Positions 8,310 to 17,607 of a stretch of 64,000 nt of DNA are shown here, piece after piece (the stretch's first letter is position 1; each line of letters opens with the position of its first letter). Source of the DNA: Paeniglutamicibacter sulfureus (lineage in GTDB: Bacteria; Actinomycetota; Actinomycetes; Actinomycetales; Micrococcaceae). The notes beneath the pieces are model-generated. The model saw only the letters and a program-made list of their open reading frames with translations, ran no database searches and was not told where the DNA came from. A program made the position numbers and the translations under genes. The stretch is taken from contig NZ_JAULBL010000001.1 of the NCBI RefSeq assembly GCF_030512175.1, positions 744,001-808,000 of the forward strand, given 5' to 3'.

Positions 8310-11300
8310 ATGCATGATGACATTCCGTTGACCCTTGGACGCGTCAAGCGAGTCCTCGAGGAACGCATCCGCCCGGCCATCCACCCGGTTTTGATCCCGC
8401 TTGACGTTGGCTGGTTTCAGCTTCCGGGCGAGCCCATCGCGCCGGCGGACGCCCTGGGCCTGGAGTACACCGATTATCAGGTCGGCACTCCCTGGGGCGC
8501 AGCCTGGGGAACCACCTGGTTCCGCCTGCGCGGAACGGTTCCCTCCTCTTGGGCGGGCAAGCGCGTCGAGGCCCTGGTCGACCTTGGCTTCGACCAGACC
8601 CTGACGGGTTTCCAGTGCGAGGGGCTGGTCTACCGCGGGAACGGCACCACCGTGAAAGCGATCAATCCGCGCAACCAGTGGATCCCCGTCGCGGATCCCG
8701 CCGCGGGCGAAGAGTCCGTCGAGTACTTCATCGAAGCCGCAGCCAACCCGGTGCTGCTTGGCCACCACCCGTTCCAGCCCACCGCCGAAGGCGACATCCG
8801 GACCTCGTCCTCGCGGAAGATCTACGCCACCGGTCGCATGGACCTGGCGATCTTCGAGCCGGAGGTCCACGAGCTTGCCCTGGACCTTGAGGTGCTGCTC
8901 GAGCTCCAGGCCGAATTGCCCCAGGGTCCGCGCCGGATGCGCATCCTGCAGGCCATGGACAAAGCATTGGATGGGCTCGACCTGCAGCACATCACCGAAA
9001 CCGCGCCGGATGCCCGCACCGAACTGGTGGAAGTGCTTTCCAGACGCGCCGATGAGAGCGCCCACCACATTTCCGCGGTGGGACACTCCCACATCGATTC
9101 GGCCTGGTTGTGGCCGGTGCGCGAGACCATCCGCAAAGTCGCCCGCACTTGCTCCTCCATGGTGGAAATGCTCGGCATGGACAAGGATTTCCTCTACGGC
9201 ATGTCCAGCGCGCAGCAGTACGCCTGGCTCAAGGAACACCGCCCGGAGGTCTACGACAAGGTCAAGGAGGCAGTGGCATCCGGCCGCTTCCTTCCCCTGG
9301 GCGGCATGTGGGTCGAGTCCGACACCGTCATGCCTTCCGGCGAGTCCCTGGTGCGCCAGTTCCACTACGGCCAGAAGTTCTTCCGCGAGGAATTCGGCGT
9401 CACCTGCGCCGGCGTGTGGCTGCCGGACTCCTTTGGCTACTCCCCCGCCCTGCCGCAGCTGATGCGCCGTGCCGGCTTCGAGTGGTTCTTCACCCAGAAG
9501 ATCTCCTGGAACCAGCAGAACACGTTCCCGCACCACAGCTTCCTCTGGGAAGGTATCGATGGCTCGCGCGTGTTCAGCCACTTCCCGCCCATGGACACCT
9601 ACAACGCGCAGCTTTCGGGCGAAGAGGTGGCCCGTGCCGCGCGCCAGTTCCGCGAGTCCCGCCACGCGACCGGATCGATAGCCCCGGTGGGTTGGGGAGA
9701 CGGCGGCGGCGGCACCACCCGCGAGATGACCGGCAAGGCACGCCGCCTTGCCGACCTCGAGGGAAGCCCCACCGTGAGGTGGGAGCATCCCGACGCGTTC
9801 TTCGCCCGCGCCAAGGCCGAGTTGGAGAACCCTCCGGTGTGGGTGGGCGAGCTCTACCTGGAGCTACACCGTGCAACGCTTACCTCCCAGCACCGGACCA
9901 AGCAGGGCAACCGCCGCACCGAACTGCTGCTGGTGGAGGCCGAGCTGTGGTCGGCAACAGCAGCCGTGTCCTCCCGCTTTGCATACCCGTATGCCGAAAT
10001 CGACGCATTGTGGAAGCAGGTTCTGCTCCACCAGTTCCACGACATCCTGCCGGGCACCTCCATCGCGTGGGTCCACCGCGAGGTCGTGGCCGAGTACGCC
10101 ACGGTGACCCAGCGCGCCGAAGCCATCATTGCCGCGGCACAGGCAGCGCTGGTGGGCACCGGCGACACCCCGATCACCCTCAACGCGGCTCCGTTCACCC
10201 GCTCGGGCGTGCGCACCGGCGCCGGGGCGGCAGTTGCCGATCTGGCGCCCGTCACCGACACCGTGACGGCCACAGAGTCCCCGGAGGGCTTCGTGCTCAC
10301 CAACGAGCTGGTCACCGTCGCGATTTCGCGCGAGGGACTGATCACCTCCGCGATAGACCACCTCAGCGGCCGCGAGACCATTGCCGCCGGCAAGGACGCG
10401 AACCTGATGCAGCTGCACCAGGACTTCCCGAACAAGTGGGACGCCTGGGACGTGGACAAGTACTACCGCAACCAGGTCACCGACCTGCGCGAACTGGATG
10501 CGATCACGCTGGCCACCGATGCCGACGGTACTGCGCGCGTGGTCGTTGAGCGCAGTTTTTCCGCCTCGACCCTGCGCCAGGATTTGACCCTGGCACCGGG
10601 TTCGCGGGTACTGCAGATCGAGCAGGCCACTGACTGGCACGAGACAGAGAAGTTCCTGAAGGTCGCCTTCCCACTCGACATCCGCGCGGAGCACACCATC
10701 GCCGAAACCCAGTTCGGCTACCAAAAGCGCGTCACCCACGTGAACACCAGCTGGGAGGGCGCGAAGTTCGAGACCTCGATGTACCGATTCGTGCTGGCCG
10801 AGGAGCCCGGCTTCGGCGCGGCGCTCATCAACGATTCCATCTACGGTTTCGATGTCACCCGGGATTCCACCGAGGCGGGGGTGACGACCAATGTGCGGCT
10901 CTCGCTGCTGCGCGCCCCGCGCTTCCCCGATCCGGAAACCGACCAGGGCCTCCAGAGCCACCGCTACGGCCTTGTCATCGGCGCCGACATCGCCTCCGCG
11001 ACCGAGGCAGGGGCCCTGATGAACAGCGCCGAACGCACGGTCACCGGCGCCCACGGGTTCGATCCGCTGGTCACGGTCGAGGGCACGGGCATCATGCTCT
11101 CCAGCGTGAAGCTGGCGGGTGACCGCTCGGGCGATTTGGTCGTGCGCGTCTATGAATCCCTGGGGCGCCGGGCCGCCGGCACCGTGAACGTGCACCGGCC
11201 GGTGGAGTGTGCCTCGGTGACCACCCTGCTGGAGGATCCGATCGAAGGTCCCGGCGGGATGGCCGAACACACCGACGGCTCGGTCGCCATCGCACTGACG

Positions 11301-11342
11301 GCCTTCGAGGTGCGCACCTTGCGCTTCCGGCTCGGCGGCTAG
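8310..11342 (+). CDS. Alpha-mannosidase, glycoside hydrolase family 38
   Basis: Retaining zinc-dependent alpha-mannosidase, 1010 residues, matching full-length bacterial GH38 enzymes. There is no signal peptide, so it is cytosolic. An N-terminal beta domain is followed by the catalytic barrel: GHSHIDSAWLWP gives the zinc ligands His261 and Asp263, VWLPDSFGYSPALPQ carries the nucleophile Asp373, GWGDGGGG sits at 461-468, and ELH at 520 supplies another zinc ligand before RTKQGNR. The middle and C-terminal beta domains follow with FPLDIRAEHTIAETQFGYQKR. It probably releases mannose from imported oligosaccharides or mannan. It stands alone on the plus strand, converging on purN with a 16-base gap. 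Confidence 0.95.
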   Translation: MHDDIPLTLGRVKRVLEERIRPAIHPVLIPLDVGWFQLPGEPIAPADALGLEYTDYQVGTPWGAAWGTTWFRLRGTVPSSWAGKRVEALVDLGFDQTLTGFQCEGLVYRGNGTTVKAINPRNQWIPVADPAAGEESVEYFIEAAANPVLLGHHPFQPTAEGDIRTSSSRKIYATGRMDLAIFEPEVHELALDLEVLLELQAELPQGPRRMRILQAMDKALDGLDLQHITETAPDARTELVEVLSRRADESAHHISAVGHSHIDSAWLWPVRETIRKVARTCSSMVEMLGMDKDFLYGMSSAQQYAWLKEHRPEVYDKVKEAVASGRFLPLGGMWVESDTVMPSGESLVRQFHYGQKFFREEFGVTCAGVWLPDSFGYSPALPQLMRRAGFEWFFTQKISWNQQNTFPHHSFLWEGIDGSRVFSHFPPMDTYNAQLSGEEVARAARQFRESRHATGSIAPVGWGDGGGGTTREMTGKARRLADLEGSPTVRWEHPDAFFARAKAELENPPVWVGELYLELHRATLTSQHRTKQGNRRTELLLVEAELWSATAAVSSRFAYPYAEIDALWKQVLLHQFHDILPGTSIAWVHREVVAEYATVTQRAEAIIAAAQAALVGTGDTPITLNAAPFTRSGVRTGAGAAVADLAPVTDTVTATESPEGFVLTNELVTVAISREGLITSAIDHLSGRETIAAGKDANLMQLHQDFPNKWDAWDVDKYYRNQVTDLRELDAITLATDADGTARVVVERSFSASTLRQDLTLAPGSRVLQIEQATDWHETEKFLKVAFPLDIRAEHTIAETQFGYQKRVTHVNTSWEGAKFETSMYRFVLAEEPGFGAALINDSIYGFDVTRDSTEAGVTTNVRLSLLRAPRFPDPETDQGLQSHRYGLVIGADIASATEAGALMNSAERTVTGAHGFDPLVTVEGTGIMLSSVKLAGDRSGDLVVRVYESLGRRAAGTVNVHRPVECASVTTLLEDPIEGPGGMAEHTDGSVAIALTAFEVRTLRFRLGG

Positions 11343-11358
11343 CCCCCGTCCGGCGTGG

Positions 11359-11928
11359 CTACGCCTTCGCGGCCAGGTCCGCCAGCGTGGCGATGAGCAG
11401 GCGGCGCTCGATCACCTTAATGCGCTCGTGCAAGGTTTCCTCGGTGTCGTCGTCCTGGATGGCCACGGCTTCCTGGCGCAGGATGGGTCCGGTGTCCACC
11501 CCGGCGTCGGCGATGTGCACGGTGCAGCCGGTGACCTTGACCCCGTAGGCCAGCGCGTCGCGGACCCCGTGGGCGCCCGGGAAGGAGGGCAACAGGGCCG
11601 GGTGGGTGTTGATGTAGGTGCCGTCGAAGGCGTTGATGAACTCTTCGCCGACAATCCGCATGAAGCCCGAGGACACCACGTAGTCGGGTTTGTAGGACAG
11701 GCATTTTTCGGTCAGTGCGTGGTTCCAGTCGGAGCGCTCGGCGAAGTCCTTGAAGTTCACCACGAAGGTCTCGATGCCGGCAGCGGCCGAGCGCTCGACG
11801 CCGAAGGTGCCGTGCTTGTCGGCGCCCACGGCGGCGATTTCCACGTTTTCCAGCGACCCGTCGGCGACGGCGTCGATGACTGACTGGAGGTTGGACCCGG
11901 TGCCGGAGACAAGAACTACGATGCGCAT
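11359..11928 (-). CDS. purN: Phosphoribosylglycinamide formyltransferase PurN
   Basis: Third step of purine synthesis: transfers formyl from 10-formyl-tetrahydrofolate to GAR. 189 residues from ATG 11928, the normal length. RIVVLVSGTGSNLQSVIDA is the phosphate-binding start; the catalytic set is in SSGFMRIV, INTHPALLPSFPGAHG (Asn, His) and DAGVDTGPILRQEAV (Asp). It lies 10 bases after the stop of the fused ABC ATPase gene, with no visible ribosome site, so it is probably expressed by coupling to that operon. A longer frame up to 11985 overlaps the ATPase and has no family similarity. In relatives it usually sits next to purH. Confidence 0.96.
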   Translation of the reverse strand: MRIVVLVSGTGSNLQSVIDAVADGSLENVEIAAVGADKHGTFGVERSAAAGIETFVVNFKDFAERSDWNHALTEKCLSYKPDYVVSSGFMRIVGEEFINAFDGTYINTHPALLPSFPGAHGVRDALAYGVKVTGCTVHIADAGVDTGPILRQEAVAIQDDDTEETLHERIKVIERRLLIATLADLAAKA

Positions 11929-11938
11929 GGGTACAAGT

Positions 11939-13678
11939 TTAGTGGGGCGCCGCCAGTTCCCCTGACAGGTCAAGGGAGCTGGCAATGAGTTGGGCCGTGT
12001 AGGGGTGCGCGGGGTTGTTGTAGATCTGCTCGGTGTCCCCTGCTTCGACGATGCGCCCGTCCTTCATCACGATCACCCGCTCGCAGAGGTGGCGCACCAC
12101 CGAAAGGTCGTGGGAGACCAGCAGCAGCGTCAGCGCGTACTCGTCGACCAGGTCCGCAACCAGGTTCAGCACCTGCGCGCGCACCGAGACATCCAGCGCC
12201 GAGACCGGCTCGTCGGCCACCAGTATCCGCGGGCGGTTCACCAGGGCGCGGGCGATGGAAATGCGTTGGCGCTGTCCGCCGGAGAACTGGTGCGGGTAGC
12301 GCCCGGCCGATTCGGCCTCCAGGCCCACCAGCCCGAGCATCCGGTGCACCTCGGCCAGGCGCCCGGCCGCGTCAAGTGTCCGCCCCGGCACCAACAGCGG
12401 TTCGGCGATGATGTCCGCTACCCGCATCCGCGGGTCCAGCGATCCCAGCGGATCCTGGAAGACGATCTGCAGCGCACTGCGCAGGGAGGCCAGGTCCGCC
12501 TCCCGGGCACCGGCGACAGGGGTCCCGGCGACGGTGGCCTGCCCTGAGGTGGGTTGGTCAAGCCCCGCAAGAATGCGCAGCAGCGTGGACTTGCCCGAGC
12601 CGGACTCCCCCACGATGCCCACCCGTTCCCCGGCCGCCACGGTGAAGCTGACATCGACCAGGGCATTGACCACGGGGCGCGGGCCGAAGGCCGTGGTGCG
12701 GGCACGGTGGTAGGTGCGGCCCAGCCCCGTCGCGGTGATCAGTGCGGGACCGGGCTTTGGGTCGGCGAGGGCCGGGGGCGGGTCCGGAGTCGACGCCGGC
12801 GGTGCCTCGCGCAGCGCCGGCGGCACGTAGCTTGCCGCGGTGTCCACGGTGAACAGGCGTCCGCGCGCATCGGTGGCCGACAGGTCGCTCGCCGCCAACA
12901 GTGCGCGGGTGTAGGGATGCTCGGGTGCGGAGAAAATCCGGTCAATCTCCCCGGATTCGACCAGGTGCCCCTTGTTGAGCACCAGCACCCGGGTGCATAC
13001 GTTCGCCACCACGGCCAGGTCGTGGGTGATGAACAGCAGCCCGGTGCCGCGCTCGCGCACCTGGGCGGAGATGAGCTCGAGCACCTGGGACTGCACCGTG
13101 ACATCCAACGCCGTGGTCGGCTCGTCGGCCAGCAGCAGCTGCGGGTCGTTGGCCAGGGCCATGGCGACCATGACGCGTTGGCGCTGTCCGCCGGAGAGCT
13201 GGTGCGGGTAGGCGCCGGCCGCCTGGGAGGGATCCGGGATCTTCACCGAGGCCAAGAGTTCGACGGCGCGCCGGCGGGCGGCGGCGCGGTTCGGCACCGT
13301 GCGGTGCTGGAGCATCACCTCGGCGACCTGGGCGCCGATTTTCATCAGCGGGTTCAGCGCAGAAAGCGGCTCCTGGAAGACCATCGAGATCTCATCCCCG
13401 CGCAACCCCTGCATCGATCTGTCGTCCGCGGTGAGCAGGTTGGGTGCGAACCCGTGCAGGTGCGCGGCACCGGAAACGGTGAGCTCCTCCGGCAGCAGGC
13501 CCAGCAGCGCCGTGGCGGTCAGCGACTTGCCGGACCCGGACTCGCCGATTAGCCCGATGCGCTCGCCGGCGACCATGGAGAAAGACAGCGAGGAGACCAG
13601 TGCCCGGCTGCCGGCGGAAACGGACAGGTCGGTGACCTCCAGCAGGTTCCCGGTTTCCGGTTCGAGGTGCCCGCTCAC
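11939..13678 (-). CDS. Fused dipeptide/oligopeptide ABC transporter ATPase (DppD-DppF type)
   Basis: Two ABC nucleotide-binding domains in one 579-residue chain, energising the adjacent permeases. The GTG start at 13678 overlaps the upstream permease stop (GTGA). Domain 1 has Walker A GESGSGKS at 45-52, LSGGQRQR and ADEPTTALDVTVQ; domain 2 begins near residue 325 with a second GESGSGKST, FSGGQRQRISIARAL and VADEPVSALDVSV. The oligopeptide_HPY-type tail HPYTRALLAA follows domain 1, and HPYTAQLIASSLD ends domain 2. An upstream open extension to 13921 overlaps the permease and is not coding. Last transporter gene of the operon, directly followed by purN. Confidence 0.95.
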   Translation of the reverse strand: MSGHLEPETGNLLEVTDLSVSAGSRALVSSLSFSMVAGERIGLIGESGSGKSLTATALLGLLPEELTVSGAAHLHGFAPNLLTADDRSMQGLRGDEISMVFQEPLSALNPLMKIGAQVAEVMLQHRTVPNRAAARRRAVELLASVKIPDPSQAAGAYPHQLSGGQRQRVMVAMALANDPQLLLADEPTTALDVTVQSQVLELISAQVRERGTGLLFITHDLAVVANVCTRVLVLNKGHLVESGEIDRIFSAPEHPYTRALLAASDLSATDARGRLFTVDTAASYVPPALREAPPASTPDPPPALADPKPGPALITATGLGRTYHRARTTAFGPRPVVNALVDVSFTVAAGERVGIVGESGSGKSTLLRILAGLDQPTSGQATVAGTPVAGAREADLASLRSALQIVFQDPLGSLDPRMRVADIIAEPLLVPGRTLDAAGRLAEVHRMLGLVGLEAESAGRYPHQFSGGQRQRISIARALVNRPRILVADEPVSALDVSVRAQVLNLVADLVDEYALTLLLVSHDLSVVRHLCERVIVMKDGRIVEAGDTEQIYNNPAHPYTAQLIASSLDLSGELAAPH

Positions 13679-14568
13679 GCCTTGCCCCGTCCCAGTTTGG
13701 GATCCAGGGCATCGCGCAGCCCGTCCCCGAGCAGGTTGAAGCCCATCACCGCCACCGCAATCGCCGCCCCCGGCCACAGCGCCATCAGCGGGAACGTGCC
13801 CCAGTATTGCTGGGACTCCTGCAGCATCCTGCCCCAGGAGGGAACCGGCGGGGGCGTGCCAAGGCCCAGGAAGGACAGCGCGGCTTCCGCCAGCACGGCC
13901 AGGGCGAAGGTCACCGAGCACTGGATCAGCAACATCCCGGTGATGTTGGGCAGCACGTGGCGCCTGGCGATGCGCAGGGGACGCTGCGCGGCGGCGCGGG
14001 CGGCGAGCACGTATTCGGCGTTCATCACCTGCAGCGTCCCGGCCCGGGCCACCCGGGCGAAGCCGGGCACGGAGGCCAGGCCGATCGCCGCCATCGCCGA
14101 GACGGTGGAGGCGCCGTAGATCGCGGCGAACATGATGGCCAACAGCAGGGCGGGAAAGGCCAGCAGGATGTCGGAGGCGCGCATGGTGATTTCCTCCACG
14201 GCCCCGCGTCGCATGCCTGCCCAGATGCCCAGCGGGGTGCCGATGAGCACCGCGATACCCACCGAGACCAGTCCAACCAGCAGCGTGATGCGCGCGCCCA
14301 TCAGGATCCGCGAGAGCAGGTCACGGCCCAGGTTGTCGGTGCCCAGCCAGTGTTCGGCGCTTGGCCCCTGCAGCCGCACCGGCGGGTTGGCCTGCAGCGG
14401 GTCAAAGGGAGTGAAAACCAGCGAGAGCAGTGCGGTGGCGGCGATCAGCACCACGATCCCCCCGCCGATGAGCAGCGCGGGGACGGGACGGGGCCGCACG
14501 GGTCCCGGCTTCATGGTCTCGGGCGACACGGGTGCTGGCAGCATGGGTTCGGGCTCCGGGGTTCTCAT
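13675..14568 (-). CDS. ABC transporter permease, DppC/OppC type
   Basis: Inner-membrane channel subunit of a peptide- or opine-type importer, 297 residues. After a Pro-rich cytosolic N-terminus there are about six helices, the first at LLIGGGIVVLIAATALLSLVF. GTDNLGRDLLSRILMGARITLLVG and the EAA loop MRASDILLAFPALLLAI..AAIYGAS identify the DppC half. The ATG at 14568 overlaps the preceding permease stop by four bases, and its own stop overlaps the ATPase start, so the four-gene operon is tightly coupled. Confidence 0.95.
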   Translation of the reverse strand: MRTPEPEPMLPAPVSPETMKPGPVRPRPVPALLIGGGIVVLIAATALLSLVFTPFDPLQANPPVRLQGPSAEHWLGTDNLGRDLLSRILMGARITLLVGLVSVGIAVLIGTPLGIWAGMRRGAVEEITMRASDILLAFPALLLAIMFAAIYGASTVSAMAAIGLASVPGFARVARAGTLQVMNAEYVLAARAAAQRPLRIARRHVLPNITGMLLIQCSVTFALAVLAEAALSFLGLGTPPPVPSWGRMLQESQQYWGTFPLMALWPGAAIAVAVMGFNLLGDGLRDALDPKLGRGKA

Positions 14569-15515
14569 CGGACGGCGGCGCGGATGCGCGGGTCAAGGAC
14601 GGTGTAGAGCACGTCCACCAGCAGGTTGACGACCAGCGTGATGGCCACCAGCACCATCACCACCGACTGGACCGTCAAAAGGTCGCGGTTGCCCACCGCG
14701 GAGAGCAGCATCGAGCCCAGGCCCGGGATCACGAAGACCCGTTCGATGACCACCGCTCCGATGATCAGCGCGGAGAACTGGACGCCGGTGACGGTGAGCA
14801 CCGGGATCGCTGCATTGCGCAGCCCGTGCCGCCCCAGCGCGCGCAGCGGGGACAGGCCCTTGGCCCGCGCGGTGCGCAGGTAGTCCTCGTGCATCACCTC
14901 GAGCACCGCGGATCTTACGTAGCGCACCAGGATCGCGGACTGCACCCCGGCCAGCGCCATGACCGGCAGCACCAGCCGGGACAGGAACCCGGCGAAGTCG
15001 GTGCCAGGTGCCACCCACCCGTTGGCGGGAAGCCAGCCCAGGCGCAGTGCGAAGAAGGAGACCAGCACGATGCCCAGCAGGAAGCCGGGGATCGCGATGC
15101 CCAGCTGGCTGAGCGCGGAGATCAGCGCGCCGGAAGGCTTCGAATGCCGCACTGCGGCAATGGTGCCGGCGGGGATCGCGATGGCCAGCGCGAGCGCCAT
15201 GGCGGCGGCGACCAGGATCAGGGAGACCTGCACCTTGTCGGCCACCAGCGGGGAGATGTCGGCCCGGGTCACGTAGGACACCCCGAAGTCCCAGCGCCAG
15301 AGCCCGGAGAACCAGTCCCAGTACTGCACGGGCAGCGGCCTGTCGGTCCCGAATTGGCGGGCAAGGGAGGCGACAATTTCCGGGGAGGCGTTTTGTCCGG
15401 CGGCGATGACCGCCGGGTCCCCGGGCAGCACGCGCATCAGGGCGAAGACCAGTATCGTGGCGGCCAGCAGCGACAGCAGGAAGCGGGCCAGGTTCCCCGC
15501 AATGCGCACCAGCAT
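14565..15515 (-). CDS. ABC transporter permease, DppB/OppB type
   Basis: Partner permease of the importer, 316 residues, six predicted helices. MLVRIAGNLARFLLSLLAATILVFALMRVLPGDPA is the conserved N-terminal helix and PGDPA motif of DppB proteins; the EAA loop appears as VRSAVLEVMHEDYLRTARAKGLSPLRALGRHGLRNA, and VIERVFVIPGLGSMLLSAVGNRDLLTVQ is also diagnostic. It begins 17 bases after the binding-protein gene. Specific substrate cannot be called; di- or oligopeptides are the default. Confidence 0.95.
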   Translation of the reverse strand: MLVRIAGNLARFLLSLLAATILVFALMRVLPGDPAVIAAGQNASPEIVASLARQFGTDRPLPVQYWDWFSGLWRWDFGVSYVTRADISPLVADKVQVSLILVAAAMALALAIAIPAGTIAAVRHSKPSGALISALSQLGIAIPGFLLGIVLVSFFALRLGWLPANGWVAPGTDFAGFLSRLVLPVMALAGVQSAILVRYVRSAVLEVMHEDYLRTARAKGLSPLRALGRHGLRNAAIPVLTVTGVQFSALIIGAVVIERVFVIPGLGSMLLSAVGNRDLLTVQSVVMVLVAITLVVNLLVDVLYTVLDPRIRAAVR

Positions 15516-15532
15516 TCCTCGACCGCCCCCGC

Positions 15533-17059
15533 CTAGGACCAGGCGATGGTGGAGAGGTTCAGCGCCTCGGTGACCGAGTTGGCGCCCAGGCCGGTGATCC
15601 CCGCATTGGCCACCGACACGTTGGGGAAGATGAACAGCGTGTCCACCGCCGCGTCGTCCACGATGGTGCGCACCACGTTCTGCATCCCAGCCACGTAGTT
15701 CGACTCGTCTGCCGCATCCGCGGCGGCGGCCTCGTCCTTGATCTTCGAGTTGTCATAGCCGATGTAGTAGTCGGGGTTGTTGAACATGGTCAGCACGTCG
15801 CGGGCCTCCACGGCCAGCACCACCGACATCTGGTAGTCGTGGCGGTTGAACACCGTATCCAACCAGACGGCGGGGAATTCGGCGCTGCGGATCCGCGCGT
15901 CGATCCCCACGTCGCGCAGCTGGGACTGGACGATTTCCGAGACGGCAGTGGCGTAGGGACGGGTGGGCACCGTGAAATCGATCTTCAGGTTCTCGGCGCC
16001 GGCCTCCTTCAACAGGGCACGGGCCTTGTCCGGGTCGAAGGGATAGCGGTTGTTGAGGTCCTCGTAGTACGGGTCGGTGGGCGGCACCGGCCCGCCGACC
16101 AGGGTGCCCAGGCCGTTCCAGGCGGTGTCGCGCACCGACTTGCGGTCGATGGCGTAAAGCACCGCTTGGCGCACCCGCTTGTCGTCAAAGGGCTTGGCCT
16201 TGTTGTTCATCGACAGGATGATCTCGCCGTTGGAGGTGCCCTCGATGACCTGGTAGGCGGAATTGGCCTGGAAGGAGGACAGCAGCTCGGGGGCCTGCAT
16301 GTTGTAGATGATGTCGACGTCGCCGGAGGACAGCGCGTTGGTGGTGGCAATCGCATCGGCGAAGTAGCGCAGGGTGACATGTCCGATGGCCGGGGCCGGA
16401 CCCCGGTAATCGGGGCGGGCCGACATCGTGATCGATTCCCCGCGCGCCCAGGACTCGAGCTGGTACGGGCCGGTGCCCACCGGGGTGTTTGCCAGGTCCT
16501 CGACTCCGGAGGGGTCGAACATGGCGCCCACCAGCGTGGTCATCGAATACAGCCAGGCTTGCGAGGGACGGGCAAGGTTCACCGTGACCGAGGTCGGGGA
16601 ATTGACCACGACTGTGTCCACCACGTCCATCTTGGACTTCAGCCCGTTGAGCCAGGCGTCGGATTTGACGCGCTCGATGGAGAACTTCACGTCGGAGGCG
16701 TCGAAGGCGGCGCCATTGGAGAACGTGGCGCCTTCCACCAGGGTGAAGGTGTAGGACTTGTTGTCGGCACTGGTTTCCCAGCCGATGGCAAGTTGCGGGA
16801 TGATGGCGCCGGTCTGGTCAACGCCCACCAGCCCCTCGTACACGTTGGACATCATGGCCTGCGGGATCGCGGCCCCGGCGGTGGTGGTGAAGTCCAGGTT
16901 CACCGGTTCGCCGGTTAGTGCGACCACCAGCCTGTCTGGATCGGCCGGCGCCCCGCCGGTGGATCCCGCGTTGCAGGCAGAGAGCAGGAGCATCGTGCCA
17001 AGCATGGCGGCGAGCATTGCGACGGTCTTTCTGCGTCGGCTCGATTGCGTTGCCTGCAT
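15533..17059 (-). CDS. Extracellular solute-binding lipoprotein, SBP family 5
   Basis: Substrate receptor of the dipeptide-type importer, anchored outside the membrane. ATG 17059 has AAGGA upstream and yields a signal peptide with lipobox LLLSAC, lipidated Cys at residue 29; 508 residues in all. The SBP_bac_5 domain covers most of the mature chain, with the hallmarks ETSADNKSYTFTLVEGATFSNG, FSIERVKSD, PVGTGPYQLESW and VRQAVLYAIDRKSV. First gene of the operon SBP-permease-permease-ATPase-(purN). A frame extension to 17116 lacks a signal peptide and is rejected. Confidence 0.95.
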   Translation of the reverse strand: MQATQSSRRRKTVAMLAAMLGTMLLLSACNAGSTGGAPADPDRLVVALTGEPVNLDFTTTAGAAIPQAMMSNVYEGLVGVDQTGAIIPQLAIGWETSADNKSYTFTLVEGATFSNGAAFDASDVKFSIERVKSDAWLNGLKSKMDVVDTVVVNSPTSVTVNLARPSQAWLYSMTTLVGAMFDPSGVEDLANTPVGTGPYQLESWARGESITMSARPDYRGPAPAIGHVTLRYFADAIATTNALSSGDVDIIYNMQAPELLSSFQANSAYQVIEGTSNGEIILSMNNKAKPFDDKRVRQAVLYAIDRKSVRDTAWNGLGTLVGGPVPPTDPYYEDLNNRYPFDPDKARALLKEAGAENLKIDFTVPTRPYATAVSEIVQSQLRDVGIDARIRSAEFPAVWLDTVFNRHDYQMSVVLAVEARDVLTMFNNPDYYIGYDNSKIKDEAAAADAADESNYVAGMQNVVRTIVDDAAVDTLFIFPNVSVANAGITGLGANSVTEALNLSTIAWS

Positions 17060-17203
17060 CGTTGAATCAATCCTTCGGTACCTGGGCGTGGGCCTGCCGC
17101 GGTGCGGAAAAAGCACCCGTGACTAACCATTATCGTACGCAAGTGCACCAGACGGCGACCTAATCCATGTAACGAACGCGGCTTCGGGGCTAGTGTGGGT
17201 TTC

Positions 17204-17596
17204 ATGGCTGGCAACACCCCACAGGATGCACCGGATGCCGCGCGCCCGCTGCGCGGCTGGGTTGCTGCCACATTGATTGCCATGGCTTGCACACTGGCGG
17301 GTTGGTACCTGCCGTTGCCGTTCAGGCTCGCGGGCCTGCCGTTCGCCGTGGCCGGATTTGTCTTGGGCCTGCTGACCAGCCTGAAGGCCTTTGGCAATCC
17401 CGCGGCGGGCGCGCTCAGGCTGGCGGTGCCGGTGGCGACGGTGGCCTGTGGGCTGATTGCCCTGCTGCTGGCCGGGCAACTGGTGTTCCTCGGGCCCTCG
17501 CTGCAGTATCAGCAGTGCCGGACCGACGCTCTGACCCTGCGCTCCGAGGCCGCCTGCACGCAGGATTTCAGGAACGAGTTGGACCCGGCGAGATGA
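17204..17596 (+). CDS. Small three-helix membrane protein, unknown function
   Basis: 130 residues from ATG 17204. After a charged N-terminus come three hydrophobic segments (about 18-38, 43-58 and 70-93) and an extracytoplasmic-looking tail with two Cys, YQQCRTDALTLRSEAACTQDF, a pattern I associate with a small conserved actinobacterial membrane family of unknown role. It is divergent from the ABC operon and its stop lies 11 bases before the next start, so it is co-transcribed with the DinB gene. Start could also be 17195. Confidence 0.75.
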   Translation: MAGNTPQDAPDAARPLRGWVAATLIAMACTLAGWYLPLPFRLAGLPFAVAGFVLGLLTSLKAFGNPAAGALRLAVPVATVACGLIALLLAGQLVFLGPSLQYQQCRTDALTLRSEAACTQDFRNELDPAR

Positions 17597-17607
17597 GGAG
17601 TTTCCCC

